NCBI RefSeq assembly: GCF_003248455.1
Contig: NZ_QFNM01000041.1
Location: forward strand, 1 to 42,538
Source of the DNA: Brevundimonas sp.
GTDB lineage: Bacteria > Pseudomonadota > Alphaproteobacteria > Caulobacterales > Caulobacteraceae
DNA: 42,538 nucleotides
Reading direction: 5' to 3'
Shown one piece after another: positions 1 through 7,695 of this stretch (position 1 is its first letter; every line of letters begins with the position of its first letter). The notes under the pieces are model-generated. The model saw only the letters and a list, made by a program, of their open reading frames with translations. It was not told where the DNA came from and made no database searches. The position numbers and the translations under genes are program-made.

Positions 1-1
1 C

Positions 2-1366
2 GGCATCAACCTGATCGCGACCATCGTGAAGATGCGCGCGCCCGGCATGGGCATGATGAAGATGCCGGTCTTCACCTGGACCTCGCTGTGCACCAACGTC
101 CTGATCGTGGCGTCCTTCCCGGTCCTGACCGCCGTCCTGGCCCTGCTGACGCTGGACCGCTACGTCGGCACCAACTTCTTCACGAACGACTTCGGCGGCA
201 ACCCGATGATGTACGTGAACCTGATCTGGATCTGGGGCCACCCGGAGGTCTACATCCTGATCCTGCCGCTGTTCGGCGTCTTCTCGGAGATCGCCTCGAC
301 CTTCTCGGGCAAGAAACTGTTCGGCTATACGTCGATGGTCTACGCCACGGTCGTCATCACGATCCTGTCCTACCTCGTGTGGCTGCACCACTTCTTCACC
401 ATGGGCTCGGGCGCCTCGGTGAACAGCTTCTTCGGCATCACGACGATGATCATCTCGATCCCGACGGGGGCCAAGATCTTCAACTGGCTGTTCACGATGT
501 ATCGCGGACGCATCCGGTTCGAACTGCCGATGATGTGGCTGGTCGCCTTCATGCTGACCTTCGTGATCGGCGGGATGACGGGCGTTCTGCTGGCGGTGCC
601 GCCGGCCGACTTCGTGCTGCACAACTCGCTCTTCCTGGTCGCCCACTTCCACAACGTCATCATCGGCGGCGTGTTGTTCGGCCTGTTCGCGGCCATCAAC
701 TTCTGGTGGCCCAAGGCCTTCGGCTTCAAGCTGGACAAGAAATGGGGCCTGGTCAGCTTCTGGTGCTGGGTGCCCGGCTTCTGGCTGGCCTTCCTGCCGC
801 TGTACGTGCTGGGCCTGATGGGCGTGACGCGCCGGATGCGGGTGTTCGACGATCCGTCGCTGCAGATCTGGTTCGTGATCGCCGCCATCGGCGCGGGCGT
901 GATCGCCCTGGGCATCGCGGCCATGTTCATCCAGTTCGCCGTGTCGATCATCAACCGCGACAAGCTGCGCGACGTCACGGGCGATCCGTGGGGCGGGCGC
1001 ACCCTGGAATGGGCCACGTCCTCGCCGCCGCCGGACTACAACTTCGCCTCGACGCCGGTCGTCCATGACGCCGACGCCTGGTGGGACATGAAGAACAAGA
1101 AGTATCAGCGTCCGCTGAGCGGCTACAAGGCGATCCACATGCCGTCGAACACGGGGGCGGGGGTCATCATCTCGGGCCTGTGCCTGGTGATGGGACTGGC
1201 GCTGGTCTGGTACATCTGGTGGCTGGCGGCCTTGTGCTTCGTCGGCGTGCTGGCGGTCGCGATCGGCCACACCTTCAACTACAAGCGCGACTACTACATC
1301 CCCGCAGATGAGGTGCGCGCGACCGAAGAGGCGCGCACGCGCGCCCTGGCCGGAACGGAGGCCTGA
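2..1366 (+). CDS. cyoB: Cytochrome bo3 ubiquinol oxidase subunit I (5' truncated by window edge)
   Basis: Catalytic subunit of the proton-pumping quinol oxidase, an inner-membrane haem-copper enzyme that oxidises ubiquinol and reduces O2 to water. The frame is open from base 2, so the start lies outside the window. The fragment is 454 aa, and aligning its motifs to E. coli CyoB (663 aa) gives a constant offset of about 204, so roughly 204 N-terminal residues are missing. Visible catalytic residues are the His-Tyr pair in WGHPEVY (fragment H80/Y84, E. coli H284/Y288), the CuB histidines in WLHHFF (H129/H130) and the haem ligands in LVAHFHN. Multiple membrane helices are evident. It lies 3 nt from cyoC in an operon. 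The HPEVY and HH motifs place it in the haem-copper family, and the CyoC/CyoD neighbours make it the quinol rather than the cytochrome c type. Confidence 0.97.
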   Translation, partial: GINLIATIVKMRAPGMGMMKMPVFTWTSLCTNVLIVASFPVLTAVLALLTLDRYVGTNFFTNDFGGNPMMYVNLIWIWGHPEVYILILPLFGVFSEIASTFSGKKLFGYTSMVYATVVITILSYLVWLHHFFTMGSGASVNSFFGITTMIISIPTGAKIFNWLFTMYRGRIRFELPMMWLVAFMLTFVIGGMTGVLLAVPPADFVLHNSLFLVAHFHNVIIGGVLFGLFAAINFWWPKAFGFKLDKKWGLVSFWCWVPGFWLAFLPLYVLGLMGVTRRMRVFDDPSLQIWFVIAAIGAGVIALGIAAMFIQFAVSIINRDKLRDVTGDPWGGRTLEWATSSPPPDYNFASTPVVHDADAWWDMKNKKYQRPLSGYKAIHMPSNTGAGVIISGLCLVMGLALVWYIWWLAALCFVGVLAVAIGHTFNYKRDYYIPADEVRATEEARTRALAGTEA

Positions 1367-1369
1367 TCC

Positions 1370-1996
1370 ATGAGCGCGACCGCGATCAAGCTGGACGATC
1401 CCACCGTCTTCCACCTGGAAGAGGAGCCGCACCACGAGGAAGGCTCCAGCACCATGCTGGGCTTCTGGCTCTATCTGATGAGCGACTGCCTCATCTTCGC
1501 GATGCTGTTCGCCGTGTTCGGCGTGCTGGGCGGCAACTACGCCGCCGGGCCGGGGCCCAAGGAGCTGTTCGACCTGGAGCTGGTGGCGGTCAACACCGCC
1601 ATGCTGCTGTTCTCGTCGATCACCTACGGCTTCGCCATGCTGGCGATGGACAGGAACAACACTCGCCAGACCCTGGTCTGGCTGGCGGTCACGGGCCTGT
1701 TCGGACTGGCCTTCCTGGGCATCGAACTCTACGAATTCGCCCATCTGATCCATGAAGGCGCCACGCCGCAACGCAGCGCCTTCCTGTCGGCCTTCTTCAC
1801 CCTGGTCGGCACCCACGGCCTGCACGTCACCTTCGGCATCATCTGGCTGGTGACGCTGATGGTTCAGGTCGGGATGAAGGGGCTGATCCCCGCCAACAAG
1901 CGCCGGCTGATGTGCCTGTCGATGTTCTGGCACTTCCTGGACGTCATCTGGATCGGCGTCTTCACCTTCGTCTATCTGCTGGGGATGGTGCGATGA
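1370..1996 (+). CDS. cyoC: Cytochrome bo3 ubiquinol oxidase subunit III
   Basis: Integral membrane subunit III of the bo3 quinol oxidase. The 208 aa length matches E. coli CyoC (204 aa). After a charged His/Glu-rich N-terminus (about residues 1-27) there are five hydrophobic segments, including the family pattern STMLGFWLYLMSDC and the late GTHGLHVTFG and FWHFLDVIWI stretches. The start is an ATG 3 nt after the cyoB stop. The stop overlaps the cyoD start as ATGA, which indicates translational coupling. Subunit III stabilises subunit I and does not carry a metal centre. No anomalies seen. Confidence 0.96.
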   Translation: MSATAIKLDDPTVFHLEEEPHHEEGSSTMLGFWLYLMSDCLIFAMLFAVFGVLGGNYAAGPGPKELFDLELVAVNTAMLLFSSITYGFAMLAMDRNNTRQTLVWLAVTGLFGLAFLGIELYEFAHLIHEGATPQRSAFLSAFFTLVGTHGLHVTFGIIWLVTLMVQVGMKGLIPANKRRLMCLSMFWHFLDVIWIGVFTFVYLLGMVR

Positions 1997-2388
1997 GCGC
2001 TGACAAGAACGACCACAGCCCGGACTCCAACGAGACCGACCACCTGGGCCACGAGGCGCACAATCACGGCTCGTTCAGGAGCTATATGATCGGTTTCGTG
2101 CTGTCGGTGATCCTGACGGCCATTCCGTTCGCCCTGGTCATGACCGGCGCCCTGCCGGCCCAGGCGACGGCCCTGATCGTCATGGCCTTCGCCGTGGTGC
2201 AGATCGTGGTCCACATGATCTACTTCCTGCACATGAACTCCAAGTCCGAGGGCGGCTGGACCATGCTGGCCCTGATCTTCACCATCATCGTGGTGGTCAT
2301 CGCCCTGGCGGGATCGCTGTGGGTCATGTACCACCTGAACACCAACATGATGCCCGCGACCCACGACATGTCGCAGATCATGGGCTGA
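1993..2388 (+). CDS. cyoD: Cytochrome bo3 ubiquinol oxidase subunit IV
   Basis: Small membrane subunit IV (131 aa) of the bo3 oxidase, thought to help CuB loading and assembly of subunit I. An Asp/His-rich cytoplasmic N-terminus (HLGHEAHNHGS, about residues 15-25) precedes three membrane segments. The conserved core VVQIVVHMIYFLHM sits in the second. The ATG at 1993 overlaps the cyoC stop (ATGA). An upstream in-frame extension to 1912 is possible but lies inside cyoC and is rejected. No cyoE (haem o synthase) follows; the next gene is a SURF1 assembly factor. Confidence 0.94.
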   Translation: MSADKNDHSPDSNETDHLGHEAHNHGSFRSYMIGFVLSVILTAIPFALVMTGALPAQATALIVMAFAVVQIVVHMIYFLHMNSKSEGGWTMLALIFTIIVVVIALAGSLWVMYHLNTNMMPATHDMSQIMG

Positions 2389-2434
2389 CGAGGGCGCGAT
2401 CAGTCGGATTTCGCCAGCCAGGATTCGCCGACCG

Positions 2435-3148
2435 ATGCGCCTTGTCGTATCGGTCGGCGCCCTGATCCTGTTCGCCGGCTTTGTCGCCCTGGGCGTCTGG
2501 CAGGTGCAGCGACTGGCCTGGAAGACCCAGCTGATCGCCCAGGTGGACGCACGGGTCCACGCCGCGCCTGTCCCGGCGCCTGGCCCGGCGCACTGGCCCG
2601 GCGTGACGCGCGAGAAGGACCAGTATCGCCGGGTCGTCCTGCACGGGACCTATCGCCACGACAGAGAAACCCTGGTCCAGGCCGTCACCGACGCGGGCGG
2701 CGGTTTCTGGGTCATGACGCCGCTGGACGATGCGCGCGGCTTCACCGTCCTGGTCAATCGCGGCTTCGTGCCGCCGGGACGCAGCGACCCCGCCGCACGC
2801 GCCGACGGCCAGGCGTCGGGGCCGCAGACCGTGGTGGGCCTGCTCAGGATCACCGAGCCCAGGGGCGGCTTCCTGCGGGCCAACGATCCCGAGCATGACC
2901 GCTGGCGCTCGCGCGACGTGGCGGCCATCGCGGCGCGGCGCGGCCTGGATCGGCCGGCGCCCTATTTCGTCGATGCGGATGCGACGCCCAATCCCGGCGG
3001 CTGGCCGCTGGGCGGACTGACGGTCATTCGGTTCCCCAACAGCCACCTGATCTACGCTCTGACCTGGTTCGGAATGGCGTTGCTGACCCTGGTCGGCTTC
3101 GCCCTGTTCCGACGCGAGTGGCGGCGCGCGGATGGGCGGGGCGGGACG
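2435..3148 (+). CDS. SURF1 family oxidase assembly protein
   Basis: SURF1/Shy1 family protein, 238 aa (stop TGA at 3149-3151). The topology is typical: a transmembrane helix at about residues 3-22, a periplasmic domain, and a second helix at about 206-227. Family landmarks are the N-terminal LGVWQVQRLAWK, the GxY sequence in HGTYRHDRE, the LVNRGFVPPG motif and the C-terminal HLIYALTWF. SURF1 proteins assist haem insertion into subunit I of terminal oxidases. Paracoccus has separate copies for the cytochrome c oxidase and for the quinol oxidase. Its position straight after cyoD makes this one the likely quinol-oxidase version (inference). The stop overlaps the next start as GTGA. Confidence 0.9.
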
Positions 3149-4473
3149 TGACCCCGACGCTTCAGCGCCTGCTGGGCCTGGGCGGGCTCAGCGGCGAGGT
3201 GGCGACACACGGCGCGGCCAACCGCCGCAACATGCTGCTGCTGATCCAGCTGCGCTGGCTGGCCGTGGCGGGCCAGATCGCCACCATACTGATGGTCGAA
3301 TATGTCATGGGCATACCGCTGCCCATCGTTTGGCTGCTGGCCGCGCCGGCGGGGCTGGTCCTGGTCAATCTGGTCAGCGCGCCGCTGGCAGCGCGCCAGG
3401 CCGAGGTCGAGGATCGGTCGCTGATGATCGCCCTGCTGACCGACGTGGCAGCCCTGACCTGGCTGCTGTTCCTGACGGGCGGGGCGGCCAATCCGTTCGC
3501 GGCGCTTTATCTCTTGCAGGTCGTTCTGGGGGCGGTGCTGCTGGCCCCGATCTACGCCTGGGCGCTGATCGCCGTCACCACCCTGTGTTTCGCCGGCCTG
3601 GGGCTGCACTCCCGGCCCCTGAACCTGCCGCCGGCGCGCGAGGGATCGCTGCTCGGCCTGTATCTTCAGGGCAGTCTGATCTGTTTCGTGCTGATGGCGG
3701 TGCTGTTGGTGCTGTTCGTCACGCGGATCAGCCAGAACCTGCGCGAGCGCGACGCCGCCGTCGCCGCCATGCGCCAGCAGACGGCCGAGCACGATCATAT
3801 CGTCCGCCTGGGTCTGTTGGCGTCGGGCGCCGCGCACGAACTGGGCACGCCCCTGGCGTCCCTCTCGGTGATCCTCAGCGACTGGAAGCGGATGCCGGCC
3901 CTGACCCAGGACGCCGACCTGGCCCAGGATATGGCGACGATGCAAGCCGAGGTCGAACGTTGCAAGGCCATCGTCACCGGGATTCTGTTGTCGGCGGGCG
4001 AGGCGAGGGGCCTGGCGCCCCAGCGCACCACCCTGCGGGCCTTCGTCGCCGATGTGGTCGCCAGTTGGAGCGGCGACGGGGTGGCGGTCGAAATCCATGA
4101 CGAACTGAGCCAGAACCCCGCGATCATCGCCGATCCGGCCCTGCGCCAGGTGCTGGGGGTGCTGTTCGACAATGCGGTGGAGGCGGGCGCGCGCCGGATC
4201 GCGGTCACGATCGCCCAGGCCGACGAGGTGCTGAGCATCGCCGTGCGCGACGACGGTCCGGGCTTCGCCGCGAGCGTGCTGCAGGCCTGGGGCAAACCCT
4301 ATAATTCGACCAAGCCGCGGGCGGGGGCGGGGCTGGGTCTGTTCCTGCTGATGAATGTGGTGCGCTCGCTGGGCGGGCGCGTCGACGCTTCCAATCCGCC
4401 CGCAGGCGGCGCAGAGGTGCGGCTGAGCCTGCCGCTGTCGGCGCTGTCGCCCAAGGATACGATCACTCCATGA
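3148..4473 (+). CDS. regB: Redox-sensing sensor histidine kinase, RegB/PrrB/ActS family
   Basis: Membrane sensor kinase of the global redox system, 441 aa. About six hydrophobic segments fill residues 30-205. GGAANPF at residues 111-117 matches the GGxxNPF quinone-binding signature of RegB. The H-box AAHELGTPL carries the phospho-acceptor H230. C272 in VERCK lies 42 residues later, close to the spacing of the redox-active cysteine of Rhodobacter RegB (H225/C265). The N-box (LFDNAVEAG) and G-boxes (RDDGPGF, GAGLGLFL) follow. I chose the GTG at 3148, which overlaps the surf1 stop as GTGA. An in-frame GTG at 3118 would overlap surf1 by 34 nt. The 3' end overlaps the response regulator as ATGA. 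Confidence 0.93.
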   Translation: MTPTLQRLLGLGGLSGEVATHGAANRRNMLLLIQLRWLAVAGQIATILMVEYVMGIPLPIVWLLAAPAGLVLVNLVSAPLAARQAEVEDRSLMIALLTDVAALTWLLFLTGGAANPFAALYLLQVVLGAVLLAPIYAWALIAVTTLCFAGLGLHSRPLNLPPAREGSLLGLYLQGSLICFVLMAVLLVLFVTRISQNLRERDAAVAAMRQQTAEHDHIVRLGLLASGAAHELGTPLASLSVILSDWKRMPALTQDADLAQDMATMQAEVERCKAIVTGILLSAGEARGLAPQRTTLRAFVADVVASWSGDGVAVEIHDELSQNPAIIADPALRQVLGVLFDNAVEAGARRIAVTIAQADEVLSIAVRDDGPGFAASVLQAWGKPYNSTKPRAGAGLGLFLLMNVVRSLGGRVDASNPPAGGAEVRLSLPLSALSPKDTITP

Positions 4474-5012
4474 CCGATGACAATCAAACCAGGCTGCTGC
4501 TGATGGTGGAGGACGACGAGTCGTTCTCGGCGACGCTGCGCCGGTCGTTCGAACGTCGCGGCTACACGGTCGTCAGCGCCGCCAGCCCCGACCAGATGGC
4601 CGAGGTATTGAAGGTGCATCGTCCGGGCTATGCGGTCGTGGACCTGAAGCTGGGCGGGGCGTCTGGCCTGACGTGCGTGGAGGCGCTGCACGCCTTCGAT
4701 CCAGCGATGAACATCGTGGTCCTGACCGGTTTCGCCAGCATCGCGACCGCCGTGGAGGCCATCAAGCTGGGCGCGCGACACTATCTGGCCAAGCCCGCCG
4801 GCACCGACGACATCGAGGCGGCCTTCGCTCGGGCCGACGGCGACGCCGAAACGCCGCTGGGCGCCCGGCCGACCTCGATCAAGACCCTGGAGTGGGAGCG
4901 GATCCACGAGACCCTGGTGGAGACCGACTTCAACATCTCCGAGGCTGCGCGGCGCCTCGGGATGCACCGCCGCACCTTGGCGCGAAAGCTGGAAAAGCGC
5001 CGCGTGAACTGA
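4470..5012 (+). CDS. regA: Response regulator, RegA/PrrA/ActR family
   Basis: Cognate response regulator of RegB, 180 aa, the usual RegA length. The receiver domain (about 8-122) has the acidic pair D15/D16, phospho-acceptor D58 in VVDLKLGG, and the conserved Lys in YLAKPAG. A short linker leads to a Fis-type helix-turn-helix at the C-terminus (NISEAARRLGMHRRTLARKL), nearly invariant in this family. RegA proteins control oxidases, photosynthesis, carbon and nitrogen fixation genes according to redox state. The ATG overlaps the regB stop (ATGA). The gene ends 6 nt before the convergent HIT gene, with no hairpin visible between them. Confidence 0.95.
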   Translation: MTDDNQTRLLLMVEDDESFSATLRRSFERRGYTVVSAASPDQMAEVLKVHRPGYAVVDLKLGGASGLTCVEALHAFDPAMNIVVLTGFASIATAVEAIKLGARHYLAKPAGTDDIEAAFARADGDAETPLGARPTSIKTLEWERIHETLVETDFNISEAARRLGMHRRTLARKLEKRRVN

Positions 5013-5018
5013 GGGCCT

Positions 5019-5456
5019 TCAGTCCAGTTCGGCCGCGATCCGTTCGGCCAGCGCCTCGAGGACGGCCGGGTCGGCCATCGGCGCATGGCCGTGGCCCTTC
5101 ATCTCCCGGTCGGCCCAGCGGGGCACGATGTGGAAATGCAGGTGAAAGACCGTCTGGCCGCCGGCGTCGCCGTTGAACTGCATGATGGCCAGCCCCTCGG
5201 GCCGCAGCGCCTTTTCGACCGCCTTGGCCGTGCGTTGCAGGGCGGCGGTCAGGCGCGCCAGCACCTCTGGCTCGACCTCCAGCAGGTTGCGGGCCTGGGA
5301 CTGTTTGGCGATGATCAGGACGTGGCCTTCGGACTGGGGAAAGACGTCCATGAAGGCCAGGACGTGGTCGTCCTCCCACACCCGCACCGAGGGGATTTCG
5401 CCGCGCAGAATCCTGGCGAAGATGTTGTTCGGGTCATAGGCGCCGTGCAGGCTCAT
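5019..5456 (-). CDS. HIT family nucleotide hydrolase/transferase
   Basis: Cytoplasmic histidine-triad protein, 145 aa. The catalytic triad motif is HLHFHIVP, with His at residues 105, 107 and 109. The N-terminal IFARILRGEIPS and AFMDVFPQSEGHVLII blocks are typical of the Hint branch, which hydrolyses purine nucleoside phosphoramidates or dinucleotide polyphosphates. The true substrate cannot be read from sequence. It starts at the ATG on 5456 and is transcribed towards regA. Upstream it shares a 109-nt divergent region with the small membrane protein gene at 5566. Confidence 0.93.
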   Translation of the reverse strand: MSLHGAYDPNNIFARILRGEIPSVRVWEDDHVLAFMDVFPQSEGHVLIIAKQSQARNLLEVEPEVLARLTAALQRTAKAVEKALRPEGLAIMQFNGDAGGQTVFHLHFHIVPRWADREMKGHGHAPMADPAVLEALAERIAAELD

Positions 5457-5565
5457 GGGCGGTCTCCGTTCGGTCTGAACTTTCGATTAGCAGCGCGCGC
5501 GTGAAAGCGGGAGCCTTCGCCCGCCTCATGCATTATGGTGACGCTTGAACCCTTGGAGGTCCCCT

Positions 5566-5922
5566 ATGATCCGTTTCATCATCCAGGCCGTGGTCACGAT
5601 GGCCGGCCTTTGGCTGTCGGCGCGGATCGTGCCGGGCGTCGATTTCACCAACAACGGATCGCTGGTCGCGGCGGCCGTCATCCTGGGGCTGGTCAACGCC
5701 GTGGTCAGGCCGATCATGGTGGTGCTGACCTTCCCGATCACGGTCGTCACCCTGGGCCTTTTCCTCTTGGTCGTGAACGCGGCCATGATCGGCCTGACCG
5801 CCATGTTCCTGGGCGGCTTCGTGGTCGACGGCCTGTGGGCCGGAATCGGCGCGGCCATCGTGACCGGCGTGGTCAGCTGGATCGCCGGGGCCTTCATCGG
5901 CGGGGACGAGGTTCGCCGCTAG
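5566..5922 (+). CDS. Small integral membrane protein, YvlD/phage-holin-4-like family
   Basis: 118-aa protein consisting almost wholly of four hydrophobic helices. It has the family features AxxIVPGVDF near residues 20-28 and LGLVNAVVRPI near 42-52. The family (Pfam Phage_holin_4_2, YvlD) is common in bacterial chromosomes and its function is unknown. The holin name reflects similarity only, and no phage genes are nearby. The ATG at 5566 is preceded by GGAGG at 5555-5559 with a 6-nt spacer, which decides the start over an in-frame ATG-like site further upstream. It converges on cobS. Confidence 0.85.
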   Translation: MIRFIIQAVVTMAGLWLSARIVPGVDFTNNGSLVAAAVILGLVNAVVRPIMVVLTFPITVVTLGLFLLVVNAAMIGLTAMFLGGFVVDGLWAGIGAAIVTGVVSWIAGAFIGGDEVRR

Positions 5923-5950
5923 GGCGAGCGCCGCCGGAGCGGGGGGTGGG

Positions 5951-6955
5951 TCAGCCGACCTTCACCCGCGTCGCCGCCTCGGGCAAATCCTCGCCGAAGG
6001 CGCGCTGATAAAATTCGGCGATGGTCGGGCGTTCCAGCTCGTCGCACTTGTTCAGGAAGGTCAGGCGGAAGCTGAGGGCCAGATCGCCGCCGAAGATGAT
6101 GGCGTTCTGGGCCCAGGTGATGACCGTGCGGGGCGACATGACGGTGGAGATGTCGCCGTTCATGAAGGCGTTGCGGGTCATGTCGGCGACGCGGACCATG
6201 GCGGCGATTCGGCGGCGGCCCTCGGCGTCCTTCCATTCCGGCACCTTGGCGGCGACGATCTCGGCCTCCACGTCGTGGTCGAGGTAGTTCAGCGTGGTGA
6301 CGATGTTCCAGCGGTCCAGCTGGGCCTGATTGATCTGCTGCGCGCCGTGATACAGGCCCGTGGTGTCGCCCAGGCCGATGGTGTTGGTGGTGGCGAACAG
6401 TCGGAAGAAGCGGTTGGGCCGGATGACGCGGTTCTGATCCAGCAGGGTCAGGCGGCCTTGCGCCTCCAGCACGCGCTGGATCACGAACATCACGTCCGGG
6501 CGGCCGGCGTCGTATTCGTCGAACACCAGGGCGATGGGGCGTTGCAGCGACCAGGGCAGGATGCCTTCGCGGAACTCGGTGATCTGCTTGCCGTCCTTCA
6601 GGACGATGGCGTCCTTGCCGATCAGGTCGATGCGGCTGACGTGGCTGTCCAGATTGACGCGAACCAGGGGCCAGTTCAGGCGGGCGGCGACCTGTTCGAT
6701 GTGGGTCGACTTGCCGGTGCCGTGATAGCCCTGGACCATGACGCGGCGGTCGAAGGCGAAGCCCGCGCAGATGGCGAGGGTCGTCTGCGGGTCGAAGCGA
6801 TAGGCCTCGTCGATCTCGGGCACATGGCTGTCGCGCTCGGCGAAGGCGGGCACGGTCATGTCGCTGTCCACGCCGAAGGCCTCGCGCAGGGTCACGCGGC
6901 GGGCGGGTTCGAGCGTCAGCAGGGGATCGGGAGAGGCGTCGAGCGGGGAGGTCAT
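5951..6955 (-). CDS. cobS: Aerobic cobaltochelatase subunit CobS
   Basis: AAA+ ATPase subunit of the CobNST cobaltochelatase, which inserts Co2+ into hydrogenobyrinic a,c-diamide in aerobic cobalamin synthesis. The 334-aa protein has Walker A GYHGTGKST at residues 76-84, Walker B ALVFDEYD at about 141-148, a sensor-like FATTNTIGLGD, and the CobS-typical tail FLNKCDELERP...FYQRAFGEDLPE. CobS works as a hexamer with CobT, but no cobT or cobN lies next to it, so they must be encoded elsewhere. The start ATG is at 6955. A palindromic repeat pair begins 38 nt upstream, possibly separating it from ohr. Confidence 0.94.
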   Translation of the reverse strand: MTSPLDASPDPLLTLEPARRVTLREAFGVDSDMTVPAFAERDSHVPEIDEAYRFDPQTTLAICAGFAFDRRVMVQGYHGTGKSTHIEQVAARLNWPLVRVNLDSHVSRIDLIGKDAIVLKDGKQITEFREGILPWSLQRPIALVFDEYDAGRPDVMFVIQRVLEAQGRLTLLDQNRVIRPNRFFRLFATTNTIGLGDTTGLYHGAQQINQAQLDRWNIVTTLNYLDHDVEAEIVAAKVPEWKDAEGRRRIAAMVRVADMTRNAFMNGDISTVMSPRTVITWAQNAIIFGGDLALSFRLTFLNKCDELERPTIAEFYQRAFGEDLPEAATRVKVG

Positions 6956-6993
6956 GGAAAAGCGATTAGCGCAGGTTCGGGATCACTAAAACC

Positions 6994-7119
6994 CCGCTCA
7001 TCCCCGCGAAAGCGGGGACCCAGTTCTTTCGCTCGGCACGGCGTGGGATCGAGAGCAGAGACAGCCTCGAACGATCATCGCCCAAAGCACTGGGTCCCCG
7101 CTTTCGCGGGGATGAGCGG
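6994..7119. repeat. Inverted pair of a 31-bp palindromic repeat, gene-less
   Basis: A 31-bp unit at 6994-7024 is repeated in exact inverted orientation at 7089-7119, with a 64-bp core between. Each unit contains a hairpin of the form CCCCGC-GAAA-GCGGGG, with both outer ends reading CCGCTCATC inward. The same unit occurs twice more in this window, at 12534-12564 (one mismatch) and 12885-12915, again as an inverted pair. The pair fills the space between cobS and ohr. It looks like a REP/REPIN-type or MITE-like non-autonomous repeat. No terminal target duplication could be defined by eye. Confidence 0.85.
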
Positions 7120-7130
7120 AGAGGAAGAAG

Positions 7131-7559
7131 TCAGGCGGCGGAGAGCTTCACGTCCACATTGCCGCGCGTGGCGTTGGAGTAGGGACAAACGTGGTGGGCT
7201 TTGTGGATCAGATCCTCGATCATGGCCTGATCCAGGCCATGATCCGCGACCGTCAGGTCCACGTCGAGGTTGAAGCCGTCGCCCACCGGATTCTTGCCGA
7301 AGCCGACGCCGGCGGTGATCTTGGTGTCCGGGCCGACCGGGGTTCCGGCCTTGCCGCTGACCAGGCGAAGGGCGCCCAGGAAGCAGGCGGCGTAGCCGGT
7401 GGCGAACAACTGCTCGGGATTGGTCCCGTCGCCCCCCTTGCCGCCCATTTCCGTAGGGGTGGACAGCTTGACGTCGATCTTGCCGTCGTCGGTGGTCGAC
7501 CGGCCGTCTTCGCGGCCGCCGCCGGACGCCGTGGCCTGGGCGCGATACAGAACTTCCAT
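7131..7559 (-). CDS. ohr: Organic hydroperoxide resistance protein (Ohr/OsmC family)
   Basis: Thiol peroxidase that reduces organic hydroperoxides in the cytoplasm, 142 aa, the usual Ohr length. The two redox cysteines are C59 in GYAACFLGAL and C125 in HHVCPYSNATRGN, both in the Ohr-type context rather than that of OsmC proper. NPEQLFATG near residue 48 is also diagnostic. No OhrR-type MarR regulator is adjacent, which is the common arrangement elsewhere. It is divergent from the PBP1A gene; the shared upstream region is about 135 nt. Confidence 0.93.
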   Translation of the reverse strand: MEVLYRAQATASGGGREDGRSTTDDGKIDVKLSTPTEMGGKGGDGTNPEQLFATGYAACFLGALRLVSGKAGTPVGPDTKITAGVGFGKNPVGDGFNLDVDLTVADHGLDQAMIEDLIHKAHHVCPYSNATRGNVDVKLSAA

Positions 7560-7695
7560 GGTGGGCTCCTGGGGATTGGAAAGCTGGAGATGGGGGCTTA
7601 ACGGGAGACGGGAAGGGGACGTTGCATCGGCGCTCTAGCAATCGACCGGCGACGCGGGCTAAAGCTCGCCTTCGGGGCGCGTCGTGGAGTACGCA

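Noticed and set aside
5566..5922. Phage holin indicating a prophage
   Set aside because: Members of this family are ordinary chromosomal membrane proteins and no phage genes surround it.
6994..7119. CRISPR-like array
   Set aside because: There are only two units, inverted rather than direct, with no regular spacers and no cas genes.
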